The notes under the pieces are model-generated. The model saw only the letters and a list, made by a program, of their open reading frames with translations. It did not search any database and was not told the origin of the DNA. From Plumapathes pennacea (Eukaryota; Cnidaria; Anthozoa; Antipatharia; Myriopathidae), in contig OZ038472.1 of NCBI GenBank assembly GCA_964036295.1, forward strand, positions 186,001-250,000: DNA of 64,000 nucleotides, in the 5' to 3' direction. Both the position numbers and the translations under genes were made by a program. Of the stretch, positions 35,497 to 47,654 are shown one piece after another. The stretch's first letter is position 1; the number at the start of each line of letters is the position of its first letter.

Positions 35497-36796
35497 CATT
35501 TTAGCTTCTTTTACTCTTGGAATGCTTTTTCCTCTGAATAGAAATGGAAGTTTGTCACACCAGTTGGTCTATTAAAGAGTTCATGCATGTCACAGCTATG
35601 TTTGGTGGTTTACTTAAAAGTTTGAACACAAAACACAGGTTGGGCTAAAGGGGAAATTAGGCTTAATTCAAGCCTCCGCTACGCATTTATTTATCTGTTA
35701 TTTTGACCGAAAATGACGGTTTGTTATGCGAAGTTTGAAGTCTTATCTCTCATCCACTCGCAGATGGTTTCAAATTTGAACATAAACATGCCATCAGCAC
35801 ATTTTAAAATCATTCAGAAACATTCCATGAAAGTTTCATGCGATTTGAGTGATCGGCCGAGACGGGACATCGTTTTGTGTAAGTAGCAAAAAATGGCCGA
35901 TTTTGGACAAAATGTTAAGGGGTTATTAGGCTTTACTTTTTGTCGAAAATCGGCCCGTTTTGACCGAATTTTTAAATCCTTCGAAACTTTCGAGACTATA
36001 AGCAAGCCAAATGGCTCAGGACAACTGTATCCCAAAATTAAACCAATTAAACCAATTTTAAATTGATTTTTAACGATATTTTGCAATTTATGATATAAAC
36101 TGCACTTCTGAGGAGCTACAGAAATAATACAACTTACATTAACTAATATTGATGATATAAATAGTCAAAGAACTTGATAAATAAGAAGTCTTGCAACAAC
36201 TGTAACTACAAACCTGAAGAGACTAGGAGTTGATCTGTTTAGTCCAGAAGTCAAGAAAAAAAACTTCTGAAACCCTGACAGAAGGAAAAAACTAATGGAA
36301 ACTAAAATAACACTTGTGCACTGAATATTTGCCATAAAATCCCCTGTACAACATACATCCCAAAGAATTTGATACAAGAAGGTTGAATTTCCCAAACATT
36401 CTTACTTTAAAACAAACAGGGAGTAAGACTTTGCAAATAGAACTGTTTGGAAAATGCTGTCTACCTGGTTAAAGTATTTGTTACTTACAAGCTATCTGTT
36501 TTTCATTAGATGACAATATTAGTGCGAAGGGGAAGGGGGGAAGCTGCACCCACTGGACATCACATTACTGTTTTCTATTGGAGCTACAGTTTGCATGTAC
36601 AAAGGATTTTACAGTATATCAGCATCAGTGAACATGCACAGCATATATTCTGCCAACTACTGCCATTGTGCTGCAGTGGTTATTAATACTAGTGTCAAAC
36701 TATCTTGTGTCTATGTTATTATATAACACAATTCAATCTCTCCTTTTTTCAGCAGTCACAGAGTTCTTTGATGAAAGGAATCTGAGCAAATATTTG
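35497..36796. repeat. Convergent 3' interval with satellite-related unit
   Basis: Between about 35660 and 36080 lie one or two diverged copies of the roughly 200-bp unit tandemly arrayed at 55560-57375: shared words include AATTTTGA(C/T)CGAAAATG, CATTCAGAAACATTCC and TTTCATGCGATT. The remainder is AT-rich and holds no exon that I can see. Confidence 0.65.
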
Positions 36797-39700
36797 TTAG
36801 TCCTCTTCTTCCTCTTGAGCAAAGTCTTCCTGTGGAAGGTCAATAGCCAACGCTTGCACTATCCATGGGTCACACTTTGATCCTTCGCAAAATTCCTCCA
36901 AGGTTAATTTACCATCTTTATTCTGTTGAAATAAAACAAAATATAATGTGATAATTTCTTTACTGTAACTAGCAGTACAGTTACCCATGGTCTTCACTTA
37001 CATTTTGAATATTTCTATGAAGAAATACAAGGGAGATGGCAGCAATCACATCCACTCCCTGTGGCAAATATCCACATATTTACATTGCAAACTAAAATGC
37101 AGTAGAAAATGTACCCACCAGGTACCTATAATTATTTAAAACAGGCTATTAAAGGCTAATTTACACAGCTCAAATTTAGCCTATGACAGTCATATGCGAC
37201 ATCATTATGACACAAATTACACATCGTAAAGTTGATCTACCCAATGCAATTAGAGTTTCATAACAGTGTTGTAAGGTTACAGGCGACCCATAAGTTTAGA
37301 AAAAGTGAATAATAATGTACCAGTACAATTTATTATTACCTTATCCATTTGTTGGAAAATCTTGTCCACCCTCTTATCAGGTGTATCTTCATCTTTGGGT
37401 AGATTAATAATGCTGCCCTAAACAACAATGTTGCAGTTAATACTAACAACTTCTCGTCTCAATGTTTTCCATAATGGCTCTGACATACCGTAATGATTCT
37501 AATAACTTCTGGGACACATATTTCATTCTGGGCAGGCCTCGGGGGAGGGCACTTATTAGGAACCTAAAGCATTGTGTAGAGCACTTTTCGGATGAATGTC
37601 AAAAACCAAAACCAAAGCATTCAGAGGGCCAATCAATGAGGCGAGAAAAAACAAATCCAAGCAATGGAAGTACGAGCAAAACCAAAACCAAAATCAACTA
37701 TTGTGATTGGTTTTACAGACCAATCAGCAGTGCCAGAACACACCATCACGACTTGCTTTCTTGCATGAGAATATTGCAACCAGGTTTGCTTTTGCTCTTG
37801 GTTGGTCAAGAATGTTGCTAAAGTCGTTAGGACCAATCAGACAGTCATCCAAAAATGACTGAGTCTATAACACTTTACAATAAACTAAAACATTGTGGTC
37901 TTATAACACCGTTAAAAATAAACTAAAACCTTGTGTGGTATCATAACTGTACTGTACTTGGCATGGTAATAAAAGTTCAACTGATATCAACAAGTTCATT
38001 TTAACACAGCCAGCAGTATAGGAGATTGGAAAATGTGAAACTGGGCAAGGGGGATGTGAGGGTGCTTATTAAAAAAAGCAGACTTTTGTGCTTATTTGTG
38101 ATTATCATTAAACTGTATATGTTATCACACTTACCACCATGAGGTATATAGCTTCCACAATGCTAAGCATCTCATCTCTTGTTATGAACCCATCCTTGTC
38201 AAGGTCATACAAGCTGAATGCCCCTAAACAAAATATACATGACACTTAGATTTATAGTAAAGTACACAACATCAAGCTACTTTGCCATAGCACACATTAA
38301 CAAGAAAAAATCACAACACTGCACAACAGCAAGGATTTTTGTACTGTTTGTTAGATGGAAGCATGTGCAATACTTCAATAGATTTTGTAATCAACAGCTG
38401 TCATGACTTACATTCTAGCTTTTCATCTAAACTTCCCCTGGAGGTTACTGACAGGGCAGTAATGAATTCTTTGAAGCTGATGGAACCATCCTGGTGGGAA
38501 TAAAATAACATCACAAAGCTGCCGTATTAACAGGGTTAATTATCAGATAAGAAAATGACTTGTTGTTTGTCCTGCGGGGCAAAAAAAAGTGGCCATTATA
38601 ATGAGGTGGCTGTAACAATGAGGTGGTCGTTAGGCAGGGTTCCAATGTACCCTACGCAATTTGTGATCAGTTTGCATGCAGTCCTAGCTGACACAATATT
38701 CAACAGACCATATATGCTAAGAATTCACAAATAATTCATGTAGAAAACACTCTCAAGAGACCCACTCCAAAGTGTAACTCAAATATAAAGCATTATGCAC
38801 ATCATGATCTACAAGTTTTGTCCTACAGTGTATCAAACCTGGAGGTACTGTTGAATCAGATAACTCAAACCTCGAAGGAAAATTGAAAGAGGTTCGAGTT
38901 AGTGGGAGTTCGAGTTATCGGGATAAAATTGGGATAGCTTTATATCTCATGTCTGTATTTTTGGGAGGTGCTGCAATTTGCATATTGTATGGTGTGATAG
39001 AATGTTCAACCTTCCACTATTTACCTTGTAATAGCAATAATCACATTTCTCAAATTAACCTCTCACCATAAATTCACAAACACTAAAAAAAATTGTACCC
39101 AACAGCACACGGTATACTTACTGAATTTCTGTCAAACACTTTGAAAACAAATGCAGCAAACTTCGAAGGATCACCAAACGGGAAAAACTGCTGATAAATC
39201 CTCTGAAACTCCTGAAATAATTAAACATAACAGAAACCTGTCTTTCACAGTTGTTTGATGCAAATGACATAGGCATCACGAGAGAGGGTTGCATGGATGC
39301 AAATGCTCTGCAGTTCTGTAGTTATTCTCTTGCCTGAACCTAAATAGTGCATCACGAATATCGCTTGGTATGTCTATGGGATTAGCAAATATGTGTTTGG
39401 CGCAGCCATTTAGGTGTATATAAAAACTGTCAAGACAATGTCATTCCTAATTGTAACTTCACTAGCTATTTATAATCAATATTATTGTCAAACAATTTTT
39501 ATTTAAAAACCTCACCTCCTGGTTAAGTTCTCCAGAAGGACAATCCTTCATGAAGTCTCTATACCTAAAATGGAAAAAAAATACGCGATCACTGGGTTTG
39601 CAAGATGTACAATCACAGTTGAATTGAAGTTGAAATACATGTAATCTTTTTAGTACGTACAAATTTTTTTACGAATTATTGCAGCTGCGAACCTGCGCTA

Positions 39701-39955
39701 GATGACATCTAATTTCTAATTACTAAAAGAAATGAACGTATTACTTGCCATTTTTGAAGCTCCTTCTTGTCGACTAAAACATAAAGGATAAATACCAAAA
39801 ATTGAAAGAATGGTAAACAAACGCAACTCACACTTTTGCACTAGATCAACAAACACGAGCTGTAAACTGCAAACTTCGCGTCATCACTTACAGTAAGTGC
39901 ACTTCTGCAGCTCCCGGATTTCTTCCGGAGTTAGCTTACTACCTTTATGACCCAT
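36797..39955 (-). CDS. Neuronal calcium sensor (visinin/hippocalcin-like EF-hand protein)
   Basis: Myristoylatable calcium switch of the recoverin/NCS family. Eight exons, 5' to 3': 39955-39892, 39773-39749, 39564-39516, 39211-39122, 38490-38412, 38223-38135, 37417-37340, 36922-36797. Total 600 bases, 199 residues, normal for the family (about 190-193). The start MGHKGSK is an N-myristoylation signal. EF-hand 1 is degenerate (DCPSG, as in all family members). EF2 is [14 protein letters not shown]3 [12 protein letters not shown], and EF4 [12 protein letters not shown]. The C-terminus carries an unusual acidic tail (QEEEED). The exon 2-3 intron begins GC (GCAAGT) rather than GT: only that choice keeps W-Y-R-D-F-M in frame. 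Closest to neurocalcin/hippocalcin/VSNL proteins; orthology unresolved. Confidence 0.95.
37002..37058 (-). other. Candidate in-frame cassette exon in the calcium-sensor gene
   Basis: In the intron between exons 7 and 8, a 57-base stretch is bounded by CAG upstream and GTAAGT downstream and is open for 19 codons in phase 0 ([19 protein letters not shown]). Inclusion would put a hydrophobic insert into the EF-hand 4 loop between DK and NKDG. Confidence 0.4.
38858..38930. repeat. Short fold-back repeat in calcium-sensor intron
   Basis: Inverted copies of AACTCGAACCTC-like words (TTCGAGTTA and AACTCAAACCTCGAAGG). Similar short palindromes are common TE remnants. A companion remnant with GTGGCCATTATAATGAGGTGG lies at about 38580-38645. 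Confidence 0.5.
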
Positions 39956-40147
39956 TGTGTTTCGCGTATGCGTTGCTAACCGAGACAGAGATTTGACAGC
40001 ATCGACCACATCAGCAAACAAACCGCCATCTTGAATTATTGCTTGTTCCCAGAAGCCCTTGCGACACTTGCGTACAAGAGACAGACAGACAGACAAACGA
40101 ACAGCCAACAGACTTCTAACAGAAAATGAGAAGACAGCAAAACAGAC

Positions 40148-40345
40148 GTGGAGGAAAGTTGTATAAAGATAACCCTGTTAGATTTACATGAGTTATTTAA
40201 CTTCAACAACACATTTTTGGCCCCACCCACGTCCACTTTTGATTCAATCATTACTCGGCAGTCTGACATGATATTCCCAGAGCTCCGCCAGATCACACGT
40301 CTTTATTATGCAGCATTTATTTTGGCAAACCTTAACTAACCTTAC
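40148..40345 (+). mobile_element. LINE endonuclease fragment (unit A)
   Basis: The translation includes NNTFLAPPTSTFDSIITRQS, which resembles the end of an AP-endonuclease domain of non-LTR retrotransposons (the 'GPTH...LDLIITR' region). Truncated. Related fragments lie at 46834-47060 and 59612-59830, each in the 3' flank of one tandem gene. Confidence 0.6.
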
Positions 40346-40669
40346 TGCTAAAAGTCTTAATTACAGTTGATTCCGTTATTAAAGTCCATGGTGTTTCTGA
40401 TTTTTGTGGAGGGAATAAATCATAAGAATAAAGGACGACTTGTTTCATTTTTACAGTTTAACCGCAAACAGTTTCTGCAAAACTTGGATGTGAGCTCTAT
40501 TCAACGTTATTATGCGTCTCTCCTCAATTCAGCAGGTTCGATCCTTTGTTTATCCTCGTGGAGTCTGTTCAAAAGAAAAGATGCTGAGACTTATGGTGCA
40601 TTCCTTTGGGATTTTCTGTCTTATTCCTATTCTGGAGTAGGACAACAGAATACCTATTCCCAAAAGAAC

Positions 40670-40790
40670 AGGGCCCGGTTGTTTAAGGAGTGTATAGCGA
40701 TATTCGCCAGATGAGTCGCTGTCCAGTGGATAGGATAAGGGTTTATCCTGTGGATACCGCTATCCGCTCCTTAAACAAGCGGGTCCAGGC
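40670..40790. repeat. Fold-back element in 3' flank of gene A
   Basis: Inverted arms CCCGGTTGTTTAAGGAGTG and the complement of CGCTCCTTAAACAAGCGGG. The same element is present at 51990-52140 (B) and 60170-60320 (C), so it was part of the ancestral duplicated unit. Confidence 0.75.
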
Positions 40791-40928
40791 AAAATACATT
40801 AAATACACGATTACCGGCTATTCTCACTATTATCAATAAACCGCTATTTAGTGTACCACTTATTTTCAACTTATTACATCTTTATACAACTTATTACGTC
40901 TTTTGTTCTTCTAATTGAAACTAAAGAT

Positions 40929-43764
40929 TTATCCGTATAAGCTATTTGTCTCTGCGGAAAATACCAAGAAATCTAATGTGCTTACCTTTGTTATCCACCA
41001 GATATAACCTCCGGAATTCGTAAGGAGCGATCCAACTTTGACATCAACGGAACGGAACCAGCCAGTAGAAGCGGATTCGATTGCTATGCCGAGTTCTTTT
41101 CCACACCACTGACTTACTGGCCTCGAGTTACAGCCATATCTGCTTACAATCCTGTGGATGAGCAAAGGCGGTACTAATCACATGATGTCAATGACTGAAA
41201 TGATTCTTTGCGGCGACAACGGAAAACTCGCAACACAGATATGAAGCAAATTTGACAACATTCAGGGTTGAAATAGGATTCAAAATTTGTTGTGAGCTGT
41301 ACTACCCCACTACAAGATTCAATTTTTTTGTGAGCATCGCTCACATGACAGGTTTCAATGATCCCATGCCTACGATGTCTGATCAGCGGATAACCTCGCT
41401 ACTCAGTAAAGACAAATCTTTGTAAAATTTAAATCGCAGCTGTACTACCCCCCCCCCCCCCCCAAACCAGATGAATTAATTGAAATATTACCTCTTCTGG
41501 TCAGTTCCCCCGATGCTCCATAGGACAGGGTCTTCGTGGTCAATAGTAACACGTGATCTTCCGCCACCAATGCCATCAAATGACAACAACGCACCACAAT
41601 TTTGATCTTGTGGACACTTTTTGGTGTTGACAATGCTAAAAAGCCATTTCCCATGGGGCACAAGCTTCCAATAACAATTATTACCATTGGCGAAAGTCAC
41701 ATACGGACGATCCTCTGCAAGGTCCTCATACTGTGTGGACCAAACTAACGACTTCGTGTATGAACCCGGGGTGAGGCAATAAGTGCCAGCGAGCCAGCGG
41801 CTGTAGTTTGGGACTTTTAGAACTTTCAACACGTACGCGTCAGTAACAACGTACGTGTCTGGATCAAAGTAGGGCATGATTTTATTTCCGGGATCCGACT
41901 TATAAAGAAAGCTTAAGAGTGAGACCTGCGCACTTTCAAGTGAGCGCAACTGCGCGTAGACGCCTGAACGAATATTCTTGTGCGATTCCGGTAGTAAACT
42001 GGCAAACTGTTGAAGGATCATGTTTTTTATGGTTGCTATGGTGCAATATAACTCGATGTATTTTAAGCATTTTTTGGCCTCTTTCGGTTTGTTTCCCTGA
42101 ACGAGTCGTTTTATCACCGCAGCTAATTTGGACATAAATGTGAGCCCCCTGTAAACCGGAACGTGGCATGATAATGAATTTGCTTCGGCGTCGCTCATCA
42201 TCTCCCCGTTGGTGGCGACCCCGTCCAAAAACGCCTTTGAGTGTCGCATGGTCTCAATAGCTGCTTGAGCCTCGTCGGACAAAGTTTGATCATAGAAATG
42301 ATCTAGAGCCTCGTTTATCTGCTCGCGAACAACTTCTCCGACAGATTTAGGTTTTTCGCCTCCCTTGCCAAATAAACTAAGAATTCCCCCAAGAAAGCCA
42401 AACCCCATCGATACAATCATGCCCGTCGGTCCCAAAACACCCGCAAAAGCAGCAACCATATTGACCGCACCCACAACAGCGCCCATGGGATCCTTTCCAG
42501 CATTGGCAAATGCTCCAATATTTTTTGAAGCCGACCATATGGCGACTGTTGCAAAAGATCGTTCAGGAAATGGCTTCTTTGCCCAGTTGGACTTCATTTC
42601 GCTCAATCCTCTTGAAGCTCTGGACGCTATAGTACCAAACTTGTCCAACGAGCCCCGTAGCCTCGTGGCGTCTGTGCTGGGAAATCCTGAAATACAGTGA
42701 CGTATGTGAGCGAACGAGCAAGGCTTGACCAATTTTTACTACATGCCAAAAAATCAATAAAAGAGATTTTCGAGGGAGCGAGCTATAGGCTTATTTACGG
42801 AATTTTAGGTTATGTACCTTCGTTCGGCTCGTCTATCTCTTCACTACTTACTGGTATATTCAAAGGACCTTCCACTGGGAGTGTCAGCCTCGGTTCCATT
42901 TGATACTTTACTTGTTTTGTTCTTGAGATGACCTTGTACCTTAATTTCAAGAATAAAGCAGACATGCGCATTGACAGGTACTTAGTTGGACCAATTAGAT
43001 TACTTAATATATATAATTGTTAGGTTTTGCAGTGAAATGAAAAGTTCCAATCGTAAAACTCAAGGTTTGTTTTTTAAGTTGTTGTCTGTCATTTTGAGAA
43101 ATTACGACAGTCGTTCGTCTTAGTAAGAGACGATGAGAGCAATAGAACTACGGAAAAAACGGAACACATTTGAACAAATTAAGAATAGGCAAAGTTACAA
43201 AGACATGCGGAATACGGAGACACTTTTTTCCTGGTTCCACGCGCTGCCGTCGCCGTCCTGTTTTACTTAAGCTCCCTATTATTTAAATAGTACTTTACAA
43301 AATCTTTATCTATAAAATGCAGTATTTTATCACTTAGGTTCACGTGGAACGCCTTCTTTCAGGATAGTTACCCAGGAGTGGAAACCAAAAATGGGTCATG
43401 TTTTGACGGCTGACCTTGTTAACTTTGTCCAGCCATCCTGGTTCGCCTTCCGTCGTCAAAATATCGATGAGTTTCTCGTCAAATTGAACATTATATTTAT
43501 CTGAAGCAATAATAAGTAAAGGTTTAAAGCATTGGTAAATGATTAATGATATCGATTTGTCTCTTACTTAGTAAGCAAATTAGTACAAACCTTGTCCTGA
43601 AATCCTGTATTGTTCCTCAAATTTCTTTCCACCAAAATCATTATTTCCCTGTGAAAATTGAGAAATATTGGCAAGAGCTATAGATATCAGCTGTTTTTTA
43701 CAGCCGGATTATTTGGAATAACAGTTTCAGTATCATTTGAATTCACAGTTGTCGTACCGTTGGG

Positions 43765-43829
<65 letters not shown>

Positions 43830-44190
43830 CTATATATCAATACGCTAACTCACTTCCGTCCGTCCGTAACGCTCTTTTCCAGGACTCCTCATAAAAAAAT
43901 CCAAGATGGCCGCCACATCGAGTGAAACTAAGTATTAATATTGGCCCCGTGTGCCGACCACAGTTCTTTTAGAAATCGAAAATGAGTTTAGAAAGAGAAT
44001 TTGAGTTGTTAGGTGACTGGATGTCGGGCTGATGCTTCCGCATGTTCGATAAACGGGGAGATTTTCATGTCGATCGATCGGCAATTTGTCGAGTGATACG
44101 GTCGAGTGGTACACGCACTACAGATAATTTTGTACATTGACTATGTAAACTACATTCCAGATGCTCGAAATGGACTTCAAAAAGGAAAAA

Positions 44191-44228
<38 letters not shown>

Positions 44229-45012
44229 CATTCCAATCACCGTTCTTAGCAGGATCCCGACCATTCTTAACTGGATCCCGAACATTGGACTTAGAAATAT
44301 TTAAGGTTCTGGAGGGTTTTTAGTACACAAAATCCAACAGCCAATGGCGATGACTAGGTAGATATCAAACTTGTAATGTATATTACAGCAACAGCAGCGT
44401 AAAATTTTTTATATTAGAAAAATTCTGTCACCGTTCTTAGCAGGATCCCGTCCATCTTTAGTTGGATCCCGAACATTGAACTTAGAAATATTTAAGGTTC
44501 TGGAGGGTTTTTAGTGCACCAAATCCAACAGCCAATGGCGATGACTAGGTAGATATCAAACTTGTAATGTATATTACAGCAACAGCAGCGCCAAATCTAT
44601 ATAATATTACGCTAACTCACTTCCGTTCGTAACGCTCTTTTCCAGGACTCCTAATAAAAAAATCCAAGATGACCGCCACATCGAGTGAAACTAAGTATAA
44701 ATATTGGCCCCGTGTGCCAACCACAGTTCTTTTAGAAATCGGACATGAGTTTAAAAAGAGAATTTGAGCTGTCAGGTGACTGGATGTCAAGCTGATGCTT
44801 CGGCATGTTCAAAAAAACGGGGAGATTTTCATGTTGATCGATCGGCAATTCGGACGGTCGAGCAGTAAACGCACTTCAGAGAAATTTGTACATTGACACT
44901 GTAAACTACATTCCAGATGCTCGAAATGGACTTCAAAAAGGAGAAAGAAAGAAAGAAAGAATAAAAAGAAAAGAAAAAATTCCGATCACCGTATTTTACG
45001 GGAATCCCGCTA

Positions 45013-45084
<72 letters not shown>

Positions 45085-45789
45085 TTTTAAGGGGGTGACA
45101 CCGAGCTAACAAGAGGCTAATTAGGGTGGCCTTCCACAACATTAACTAAACTGTTTTTGAAATTAAGAAAAAAATAAAAAACAGTCTGTGTGAGTAAACT
45201 ATAAAGCACACACAGCACCAATATAAAATAGCAACTAGGGCAGTACCTTCGGAGGTGTAATCGTAATCAGTTTCGTGGTATTCACGTCGATGCCATCATA
45301 GAACGTCCTTCTCGCGCGGAATTTGGCGTTGACACCACCATCTAAAAGAAAATAGGAAAGGTTAAGGCATAACTCCAAATGAAACTATTACCACAAAACA
45401 GAAAACGTTGTGATCAGGTTGGTTTTATCACATAGTGCAACTTAATCACTATATAAACGTTTTGATTATAATGGAGATATAGCAAGAAAACAACGCATAG
45501 AATTTTGGCCAACACTCGGCGGAGTTTTATTCAAAGACCAACAAAAACACTTTTCTATGGCTGAAAAGCATATTGACTGTTGTGAGCAAACTTTTGTTCT
45601 TTCTTTTAGCTACCTAACCCAGTGCATTGGACAATTGAGCTGGCGGATCATCACTTACAAAAGGCTGTTTAGTTTATGTTGTTTTAGGTTATACCTATGA
45701 CTAGACATGTTCAATAACTCATACCGACCTCTTGCCACAATGACGGTGAATAGCAGCAGCAGCAGAAAGGCCAATAAAGTGTTCTTCAT
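40929..45789 (-). CDS. Secreted toxin-like protein, tandem paralogue A
   Basis: Family not firmly recognised. Seven exons, 5' to 3': 45789-45729 (signal peptide), 45341-45247, 43648-43591, 43500-43415, 42939-42852, 42686-41492 (1,195 bases), 41151-40929. Total 1,806 bases, 601 residues, all phases consistent. The first exon encodes a strong Leu-rich signal peptide. The large exon has a Gly/Ala/Met-rich hydrophobic stretch of about 40 residues (FGFLGGILSLFGKGGEKP at its end), then amphipathic helices with a few Cys. The C-terminal third has recurring aromatic strands (NCYWKLVPHGKW, DPVLWSI, GGYIWWITK) that suggest a beta-trefoil or lectin-like fold. A hydrophobic helical domain plus a beta-rich C-terminal domain recalls cnidarian pore-forming (jellyfish-toxin/Cry-like) proteins, but this is inference; a matrix or venom-unrelated secreted protein is possible. 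A donor-like AAG|GTAAGC precedes the last codons, so a further 3' exon cannot be excluded. Confidence 0.8.
41448..41463. repeat. C/G homopolymer tract after the large-exon donor (A)
   Basis: On the gene strand it is a G run about 30 bases into the intron. It is matched at 53067-53079 (B) and 60999-61020 (C). Confidence 0.8.
43755..45085. repeat. ATA microsatellites and duplicated repeat in gene A intron
   Basis: ATA/AAT runs lie at about 43767-43829, 44192-44226 and 45014-45083. Between them, a segment of about 330 bases (43845-44175) recurs at about 44605-44940. An internal segment with GTTCTTAGCAGGATCCCG also occurs twice (about 44235-44400 and 44425-44590). The 330-base segment is found again, inverted, at about 63722-64000. 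This fits a dispersed repeat with a simple-repeat tail that inserted more than once. Confidence 0.75.
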
Positions 45790-46833
45790 TGTTGCGACCT
45801 GAAAAGAACGTTATCTCTTCAACATAGTTTCACTGAGGCAATGGGGTTTGCGCTCTGTGCACGATTCACCAAACAAAAATTACCAAAGTTAGTTAGGTTA
45901 GGAGTAGGATTAGGTTTAGGGTAACATGAAACGCGTTTACCAAAGCACAACTGTTAGAGCTAGCGGTGTTCTATACTTACTTAACTCGCTTAGCTTTGTT
46001 GCTTGGCCAATAGAATGGCCAAAGACCGTGACTTGTAAAGATGATCTCAGTTTTGTAACGCGGGTAAGTGAGGACTACTTAAAAATACCTCCAGGTAATA
46101 TTACGTGCGACCTGTAAAAAGTGTTAATCAAGGCAGGTTTTACGTGTAATATACCTGGGGAAAAGTATTCTTACATAATCACTTGGCTGCACTGACACAA
46201 GCCACAGGTTACTTTTGTCACCCTGCACCTTCCACAGAAAGAAAGAAGAAGGATTTCTTGCGAATAGACAGCCAAATGCCAGTCATTTAGTTCGAGTAAA
46301 CCACGAGGTGTTGTGCGATCTAGCGGTGGTGGATCGTGGAAAGTGTGTGTGTGTGTGTGTGGAAGTGCGGATGCGCACCGATAGCCGATTCACCGTCTTT
46401 TTGCATGTTGTCGGGGCTGGACAAGTACGGTTTCAGAAATTCCCCCTGGCGGATGACATCAGTTCCCCCCCCCCCCCTCCCCCCGTAGGTAAACGCACTC
46501 AGGTAAGTGATTTTAGGTACCGGTGGAACACACCTTTGGACGCTGTGAGGACATAGGAGAACAGAGGCGTGTCTCACCGGCTAAAAACATTTTGGATCAC
46601 TGCTCGTGCTGGTGTCGCCGCGATGGTGTCACTGGTCTTATCAGGCATCGCTGATTGAACCTGCCAAGATCGGCGCAGGAGAGAGTGGCCAATTAAGCAT
46701 TCTTAATGGTGGTCAGGGTCATCGTCCCTACACAAGTTTCGCGTACCACTTAATAGTTTACTGGTCTCCATATTCAGAAGAGCACAAGGTCTCCTATACC
46801 AATTGACTGCTTCGCCAAGTTCTTAGACTAACT
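45790..46833. other. 5' flank of tandem gene A
   Basis: A well-formed acceptor (TTCAG) just upstream of the signal-peptide ATG suggests a 5' non-coding exon lies here. The stretch holds GTTAGG-like words at about 45890-45920, a GT microsatellite at about 46341-46358, and a C tract near 46465-46486. Parts resemble the flank of gene B near 58912-59110. Confidence 0.5.
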
Positions 46834-47060
46834 CAGCTACTGGGGATTTCAATATTCACCTGATTCAACCAAGCTGTTACATTTACTGGAGTCCTTTAAC
46901 CTTCAACAACACGTTATCGGCCCAACCCACGTCCACTTTTGATTTAATCATCACTCGTCAGTCTGACATGATATTCAGAGCTTCGCCAGATCGCGCGCGT
47001 CTGTATTATGCGGCATTTATTTTGACAAACTTTTACTTACTGCTAAAAGTCTTGATTACA
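46834..47060 (+). mobile_element. LINE endonuclease fragment (unit B, left part)
   Basis: GDFNIHL-like text followed by a TSTFDLIITRQSD-like stretch marks an AP-endonuclease remnant. Alignment with units A and C shows that its expected continuation resumes only at about 51719, after a large insertion. Confidence 0.6.
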
Positions 47061-47329
47061 CTTAAATCCGTTATTAAACGTCCTACCTGTTTCTGACTTG
47101 TAGGAGACATAGTACTATATTCTGTTTGAATCCTTTGTTATTAATGAGAGACGGGCACATCACCCTTGTCTCCGCAAGAAGCCACTAGACTAGCTATAAC
47201 AACCATTAGACAAAAAAGGAGACTTATTGACAGAAAATATGCATAGTTTAATACACTCCTTTCCATACCTAAATACTCTATAAACCCCAAAAAACAAAAC
47301 AGGTCCCTTTAAGCTCAAATAGCAACCAC

Positions 47330-47500
47330 CTAATCATAGAACGCTTGAGAGAAACCCTGTAATTCGTTCCATTTAGTATACTCATCAAGAGCAGCAGAGT
47401 TGAGAGAGGCCAATTTTGCAGCTGGACCAGCTGGATTTAAAACTTCCTTCAATTTAATGTAATGTAAGGCCGTCTGTGAAGATTTCCATCCAACGTGGTC
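47330..47500 (-). pseudogene. Tyrosine recombinase C-terminal remnant (DIRS)
   Basis: The translation has GWKSSQTALHYIKL followed by NPAG and ends GFSQAF plus two residues and a stop. The GW(K)S...TA..YI arrangement is what follows the catalytic His in DIRS recombinases. No upstream catalytic Arg/His-x-x-Arg region is found between this and the RT ORF. Confidence 0.6.
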
Positions 47501-47654
47501 CATTATTTCGCTTTTATTTTAATAGGTCCATTTGTCGCTTAGGAGTGAAATGGGCAAGAGGGGTGCCATCAAAACCCAGCTGGGCATTTGAGTCCAGAGC
47601 CATGAGATCAAGTGTATGGCCTGACTGCCCTCCAAACTCCTCCTGGATTCGCTT

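Noticed and set aside
35814..36086. 90-codon minus-strand ORF downstream of DHPS
   Set aside because: Falls in a diverged copy of the satellite-related repeat; no protein motif.
37462..37821. 119-codon plus-strand ORF in a calcium-sensor intron
   Set aside because: Contains a Lys/Pro-rich stretch shared with repeat sequence at about 50440-50530; looks like a dispersed repeat, not a gene.
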